A stretch of DNA of 64,000 nt. It comes from Pueraria montana var. lobata (lineage: Eukaryota > Streptophyta > Magnoliopsida > Fabales > Fabaceae). Where the stretch lies: contig CM048650.1 in assembly GCA_026413185.1 (NCBI GenBank), positions 24,018,501 through 24,082,500 of the forward strand, read 5' to 3'. Every line of letters starts with the position of its first letter. Within the stretch, counting starts at the first letter, position 1. A model generated the notes under the pieces. That model was not told where the DNA came from. It saw nothing but the letters and a program-made list of their open reading frames with translations, and searched no databases. Below are positions 58,505-64,000 of this stretch, one piece after another. Made by a program: the position numbers and the translations under genes.

Positions 58505-61356
58505 CAACCATTTTGGTTTTCAAAATTTTCAAAATATCAAATTTTCTAGAATGATAATTTTTTACACTAAAATTATTCAAATAATACCAAGACCAAATCA
58601 ATGTGACATTGAATGATAAGAGGTACGAAAAAGCATGTTTCCTAGATTCAATATCCTTTTCTTTCTTCTACACAATATTTATACATAATTAATACAAGAA
58701 ATTTGAGGATAATCCAGGAAAATTTAGACATTCAAAGAGAATATAAATGAACTTGTTTTCTCATTATATAAATTAATTCCAAAGATCTAAACCATAACAA
58801 AATAAAAAAAAGAATCCAAAAAAAGGTGAAAGTCAAACCAATTAATCTTCTTGAGAGATGGGTAAAAATATGAACTTTATATTGTGGGGTCAAGAGTTAA
58901 TAAATTGAAATTTTGAAGAAAAAACCAACCTTTTTATGGCCCCCAATAAAACTTTCTAAAGACATTAAAAAAAACCTCAAAAGTTTGGAGTTATATACTT
59001 TTTTCTATAAAAATTATACTTAATTATGCACAACAATTAAATATGAACAATGAATACCCATTTGACCTTACCCTGACTCTGATGGGAAAAACTCACTCTG
59101 ATCAGTTCATAGTAGGGCAAGTTCAAGTTATAAATATTCTCTTTTAAGAACCAAGTAATTACAATTAGAATTTTATTTTCATACTTTCACTTTTAATAAT
59201 TATTAAAAAATATAAATTAATTATTTTAATAGTTAAATAATTTAGATAATAATAATTAAATAATAAGTTTTAAATTATACAATTAAATAAAAATACAATT
59301 TAATTCTTAATTTTTTTTTAAAATCTTTGTTATTTATTAATTTTTATATATTGGTTGAATTGATAGATAGATAATAAATTGATATATGATTTATTTTAAA
59401 ATATACAAGTAGATTAATTTTTTTAAAAAAATTATCAAGCATATTCCTTACGAGTTTTCCTAAACTCAAAAAGAAAAAAAAACTCGAAGAAAATGGGGTT
59501 TGATTTAAGTTTTTTATCCCTGTCTCTCTTAATCTCGACCTAAACCTATCTCACTTTTTACGGCGACGAAACGATGAGATCAAAATCTACTCAAACCCTA
59601 ATCCTATCGCCACACCTGGTCATACTTTCCTCAAATTCAAACATAAATCTCTACAATAAGTAAAGAGGTGAAGAAGGCTTTAGCAATTTTCTCAATTGGA
59701 CAAATACTTTGTAAAAGGAGGGAGGAAAAGCATTAAAACTTTTATCACCATCAACAAATCACATGTATTTTAAAATACTTATCATGGAGACATCAAATAC
59801 ATATCTATATCTAATCAAAAGACATTTTAAAAATAAAGATACTAAACAAATTTGACAAAAACAAACTTTTAGGACACCAAATAAACTTTCTTAACAAATT
59901 CAAAGAGAAAAGTTTTTAAGTTAAGAGACATCATCACAATTCTTAACCTGTGCATTTCCAGAAAGAAAATCTAAGTATTAAGCAAAGAAGTAAAAAAGGT
60001 TTCAACTATTATGATCATAAAAGTAGTTTAAAAGGAAGAGACATACCTTCATCTTGGCATTTTCAGGAGAGAAAGAGGAACAATGGAGGGCACTATTTTT
60101 CTGTTTCACTGTATTCATTTCAGATATCCAGTCTTATAAAGTACTTTTCAAATACAGTTAGATATTAATTTTTGCATCCTATTTATTTTTTGGTCAATGT
60201 GAAAAAAGGTATTACAAAAATTTGATGAATGCAATTATTATTTATTTGACTACTGTTGAACAAATATTTTTTTTATACTTTTCTCTTTGAATCAATAATT
60301 GACCAACTTTTATTTTTTTTTTCACTTAATTATGATGTCTTATAATGATTTTATTATGGTATAATTTATATTATGAGAAGATATATTCACTATATATAAA
60401 GTAATGAGTAAAATTACAATTTTCATCCTTTATGATTAATAATCTTTATCTTGAACCTATATCCACATCAATCTATCAATTTTGGCAGTGATGTGTGATG
60501 TAACAGACGCAATCATCCAATGCAGCTGCTTGCTCGGTTGGGTTACCTCCATCCGATATGGAAAGATTTTTTTTTTCATTTTTTTAATATCTAGTTCATT
60601 GTTGACTAAGGAGTTTAAGTGTTTAACTGCCAGTGCCAAACCCAATTTCTTCTAATTTGGAACACCAACTACTATTGGTTAATTATAGCAGTGTTATTAG
60701 AACCGAGTTGATGATTGACCCGATATAGGTATTGGGTTGATGGGTCACAGGCCGAACCAGTGGGTCAATAATTGACCCGCATAAATCGGTATTTATTATA
60801 TAGTTGAATTTTATACATAAGATATATTAAAATATAAATTAAATTTGACAATACATTTACAAAATATTTATGTTAGTTCATTGTTCAAGTTTATTTTAGC
60901 AAACCCAAAGACCTAGGTTTGAGTCCTACTCTTTGCAAAATCCAAATGTTTTGAGTTGTTGATGTCAACACCGGTATTTTTAAGTTTAATAACACTCGGT
61001 TATAGAATTAAAAGGAATTTCTCAATATGATAGTTTGCAAATCTCATTACCAATCTTTTTTTGAGAGGATCTTACGGTGTAAATGAAAAAGAGAATCTTT
61101 TATTTTGAAATTCCTAATACTTGACATGAGTAACATGGGATTTAGAGTCAATCACGTGACTAATGATAAAAAAAATCATTTCTTTCATTTTATTTTGGAT
61201 TTAGAATATTTTATATTTTTAATTATTTTTAATTCAGGTTAATTTGGCTCGTTGGCTTGACTTAGGGCTGGGCTGGACCCAAAAATCATGGTTCGAAAAA
61301 ATATGGATTACACTGACTAGACACATTTTTACTCTTTGGCATAATAGGCCCCGCCC
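58505..61356. other. AT-rich stretch without supported gene
   Basis: No gene could be supported. Around 59,078-59,130 (minus strand) a short sequence with a GTAAGG donor might be an upstream host exon, but it has no usable start. Around 60,690-60,780 repeated GACCCG/GGGTCAA words suggest a decayed DNA transposon without clear ends. Confidence 0.5.
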
Positions 61357-61571
61357 ATTTTGACAACTCTACACATCATCTTCTAAATTGGAAAAAGCTA
61401 AAAGATAGAGCAAAGTTAGCAGATAATCTTTGATATGGAAAAAATAAGTTACTTTTTCCAATTTATTAATATATGCTAAATTTTTTTTTTCATATAAAAA
61501 ATTATCTGCCAACTTTACTCTATCTTTTTGCTTTTTCCAATTTAGAAGATGATGTGTAGAGTTGTCAAAAA
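61357..61571. mobile_element. Fold-back or MITE-like inverted repeat
   Basis: Arms of about 70 bp (TTTTGACAACTCTACACATC at the left, its complement at the right) flank an AT-rich centre of about 75 bp. The arms match closely except for small gaps. No clear target duplication was found. A transcript would make a long hairpin. Confidence 0.75.
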
Positions 61572-61880
61572 ATAATTTAAAGTAACTTATTTTAAACTTA
61601 TAAGAGTAATTAATAAAAATTGTCAAATATTTGTTTAATATACATGTTTGTCAAACATATATGAAGCAAATTATACCAGTTATTTAAGTAATATCATATT
61701 ATTATTATTATTATATCATGTTTTTTTATCATCAAAAAGAATATATTGATTACTAGGTACAAGGGGTACCAAGAACCCATATACAGGAAGAGAGAAGAGG
61801 AACAAATCTCAAAAGAAACATAACTGGAAAAAAAAGGGTTAATTTCTATTTATATCAACTAGAGAATAAATAGCAATTAT
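61572..61880. other. Short unexplained stretch before the third A/B copy
   Basis: AT-rich, with GGTACAAGGGGTACC near 61,757. No gene. It ends abruptly where element A sequence begins, so it marks a duplication breakpoint. Confidence 0.5.
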
Positions 61881-62222
61881 CCCTTTTGTGCATGTTGGCG
61901 GTGGAAGATTTAACTACCATGTCGTCCAAATATACTTCCAAGTTTCTACCTAATTGTTTCAGAAAAACTTTGTCCATCAGCCTTTGATAGGTTGCCCCGA
62001 CATCTTTCGGTTCGAAAGGCATAACCTTATAACAATAGTTTGCTGACTCGGTAATCAAAGCAGTCTTGTCCTCATCCTGAGGGTACATTCGGATTTGATT
62101 GTAACCCGAATATGCATCCATGAAATTGAGGAAAGTGTGTCCGGCCGCGCCATCAACTAGCCGATCAATGTTTGGTAGAGGGTATGCGTCCTTCAGACAT
62201 ACTTTGTTTAAATCTGTGTAAT
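61881..62222 (-). pseudogene. Element A RT fragment (third copy)
   Basis: Covers TDLNKA-like sequence to the YLDD region. The catalytic Asp is kept (FMDAYSGYNQIRMYPQDEDK) and YLDDMVVKSS is intact. The fragment is cut after MHKRD by the duplication breakpoint at 61,880/61,881. Confidence 0.87.
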
Positions 62223-63604
62223 TGATAATTGCCTTTTTGACTTAATTTGTTGATAAAAACTCAAGGCAATTATCTTAATAACCCAAGCTTTATAACTTTG
62301 TTAAGCCTCATTTTTCTTAAACTATTTGTAATTAAACTAGATTAGTTGTAGAATAGTTAAGTAGTTGAATTTTCATCTAATTAGTTCTCTTTTCATGTAG
62401 AAGCTAGAGGAGTCACGTGACTAGTGTATTAAAGCTCAAGTTTTGTTCAAGTTGAAGAATGGTCGGCGCTTAAGCGAGCTCTCAACCTCGCTTAAGCGAG
62501 GAGTCCTGAGGTTGTTTGGGTGCTTTGCAAGCCTCGCTTAAGCGCCCTTTTTCCAGCACTTAAGCGAGAGGCCCCTGGAAGTATTTATCTCAGTGTTGTT
62601 GCACTTAAGTGAGGCATATCCCATGCTTTAGCGCTGCTTGTCCTAAGCATCAGGTCTTCAGCACCTCTCGCGCTTAAGCGAGCTATCTCTAGCGCTTAAG
62701 CGTAAGTGTGTCACGTGGATGTTAAAGAGGCATATGTCAGGCCCTATTTAAGGCGTGAATTCCATGTTCCAAAGGATATATCAGAAGAAAAAAAAACACT
62801 CTCTTTTGAAGTGGGAGCTGCTGTGAAGGCTTCTTCCATGGCTCTCCTTTCAAGCTTTTGCTTTCCTTCTTCATTTTTGTTGAGCTTCTAGTGTCTGAGT
62901 AGCTAAACTCCCCTCGTGTTTGGGGTTGGATGTAATGTCACTCTTCCTCTTGTATCTACTTTGATATTTTAATATATATTTATTTTCTCAATCTTTTATT
63001 TCACTCTCTTGCTTTATCTTCTTCTTGTGGATTGATCAATCTCTTGCTTTTTGGATTTTACTCATTGGAAAATGTTGCTAAAAACCTAGACCTAGAGTGA
63101 AGTAACTAAGGGTTATGCAGTAGGGATGGTGTATCAACCATTAGTCATCTTGTTAGACCATATGCTTAATGAAATTTTCATTATTATTCTCACTAAGGAA
63201 TTAGGGGATAATAATGAGAGTTAGACTCTAATCGCTAAAGAATTAGGGTTTTAGCGATATTTATGATTGATTAATGATTGATTAAATTGAATGTTATTAA
63301 TTATCATTTATATAAGTAAAGGAAAGTGGCATGAAATCCAACCCCGGGCACGTTTTTATCTTAATTGTTGAAATTTCACTTTAGTGCATTTGTCGTAAAA
63401 AAATAACCCAAACAGATTTCAAGTCCTTTTTAATTCCTAGTTTTACGTTCACTTGATCGTAACTTTGTCTTACATCAAATGCCAATTTATTTTTCCATTC
63501 TTTAGCCTTTGTTTATAAATTGTGAGCAATTTCGCTTAATATTACACAAGTCCTTTGGGAGATGATTTAAATACTTATCGTTACTTGCGTGATTGGTTCA
63601 CTTG
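62223..63604 (+). repeat. Element B 5' LTR (third copy), 3' end lost
   Basis: Starts TGATAATTGCC. The CTTAAG cluster is at about 62,465-62,704, followed by the G-box and TATA-like motif. The last bases of the LTR and the whole primer site are missing: GGTTCACTTGC passes straight to GTCTCAATATTGGG. Confidence 0.88.
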
Positions 63605-63738
63605 CGTCTCAATATTGGGCAATTGTGAACTTTTTGTTGGCATTGACTCATTGTTCATTATTCTTTGTTCACAGTTATTAATTTGCAATTCTTTTTTCTT
63701 TGTGCTAACTTGTGCTTGTAGTGTGCTTTGCTTCTTTT

Positions 63739-64000
63739 ATGCATGGTAGCACTTGACGAGGACAATTAGTTCCCTTAGATAAAGAGATTGAAAGGACTTA
63801 TTGGAATAACAATTCCAATCGAAAGAAGCAACAACAACTAGAAAGGCAAGCTAGACAAAGAGCTTCATCATTTTCTCCTCAACCTTTACCGCAACCTGAG
63901 TCATCTTCTCCATGTCGTACTATTGTCTCTTCTCCATTGTCTCCTATCTTTGAAGAAGAGCAAAGCATGGCAGCCGGTGGTGGTGGTGGAATACCTCCTC
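63739..64000 (+). pseudogene. Element B gag start (third copy, runs off window)
   Basis: ATG at 63,739 in the same context as the other copies. Codon 6 is TGA, as in the right copy; codon 7 is CGA. The rest follows the right copy and runs off the window within the Gly-rich stretch (AAGGGGGIPP). Confidence 0.78.

Larger units (their letters stand above)
61881..64000. repeat. Third copy of the A/B nest (direct repeat of 40,387-42,548)
   Basis: Co-linear with the right arm at an offset of 21,494 up to the B LTR, then offset by a further 42-bp deletion. By eye it differs at roughly 2-3% of positions. The right end is outside the window. It contains the same insertion of B into A with GTAAT at 62,218-62,222. 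Confidence 0.92.

Noticed and set aside
60690..61020. Possible decayed hAT-type element with GACCCG/GGGTCAA words
   Set aside because: No terminal repeats or target duplication could be located.
1..64000. Whole window as an assembly artefact
   Set aside because: Arms differ by about 6% and carry private insertions, deletions and repeat expansions, which a collapsed or mirrored contig would not show.

Overview
The window is nuclear DNA of a flowering plant, most likely a legume. This is inferred from the AT-rich sequence, GT-AG introns, plant-type Ty3/gypsy elements of the Tat/Ogre and Athila lineages, a Mutator-type MITE and a SINE. No bacterial, organellar or viral gene set was seen. Nearly all coding-looking sequence is decayed retrotransposon; the only host gene is a multi-exon gene of unknown function, present twice.

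The main architecture is a giant imperfect palindrome. The left arm (1 to about 34,459, continuing beyond the window) is repeated in reverse orientation as the right arm (about 36,614 to 55,888), around a spacer of about 2.15 kb. Each arm carries, from outside in: the 3' exons of the host gene, an intergenic stretch, a 640-bp LTR with primer site and decayed gag-pol of a Tat-lineage element (A), and an Athila-lineage element (B) inserted at the same base of A's reverse-transcriptase gene with the same 5-bp target duplication. After A's integrase come 62-bp tandem repeats and part or all of an antisense gene. The full antisense gene, with its own TATA box, lies across the spacer and the inner right arm. 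By eye the arms differ at about 6% of positions, so this is an old genomic rearrangement and not a recent assembly fold-back.

The arms have since changed separately. The left arm gained element C (614-10,955), a non-autonomous LTR element with 3.64-kb LTRs that differ only in a poly-T run, inside a host-gene intron. The right arm lost about 4.8 kb (end of B plus A's protease and first RT part) at a microhomology junction and expanded an AC/AT microsatellite. Beyond the right arm lie upstream host exons, a Mutator-type MITE with a 9-bp duplication, a SINE with a 15-bp duplication, an AT-rich stretch with a fold-back element, and from 61,881 a third, direct copy of the A/B nest running off the end.

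No retroelement copy here is intact. A was dead before the palindrome formed, because nonsense codons and an integrase Glu-to-Lys change are shared by both arms. The two host-gene copies face each other and are about 94% identical, so read-through transcripts could form double-stranded RNA; that is inference.
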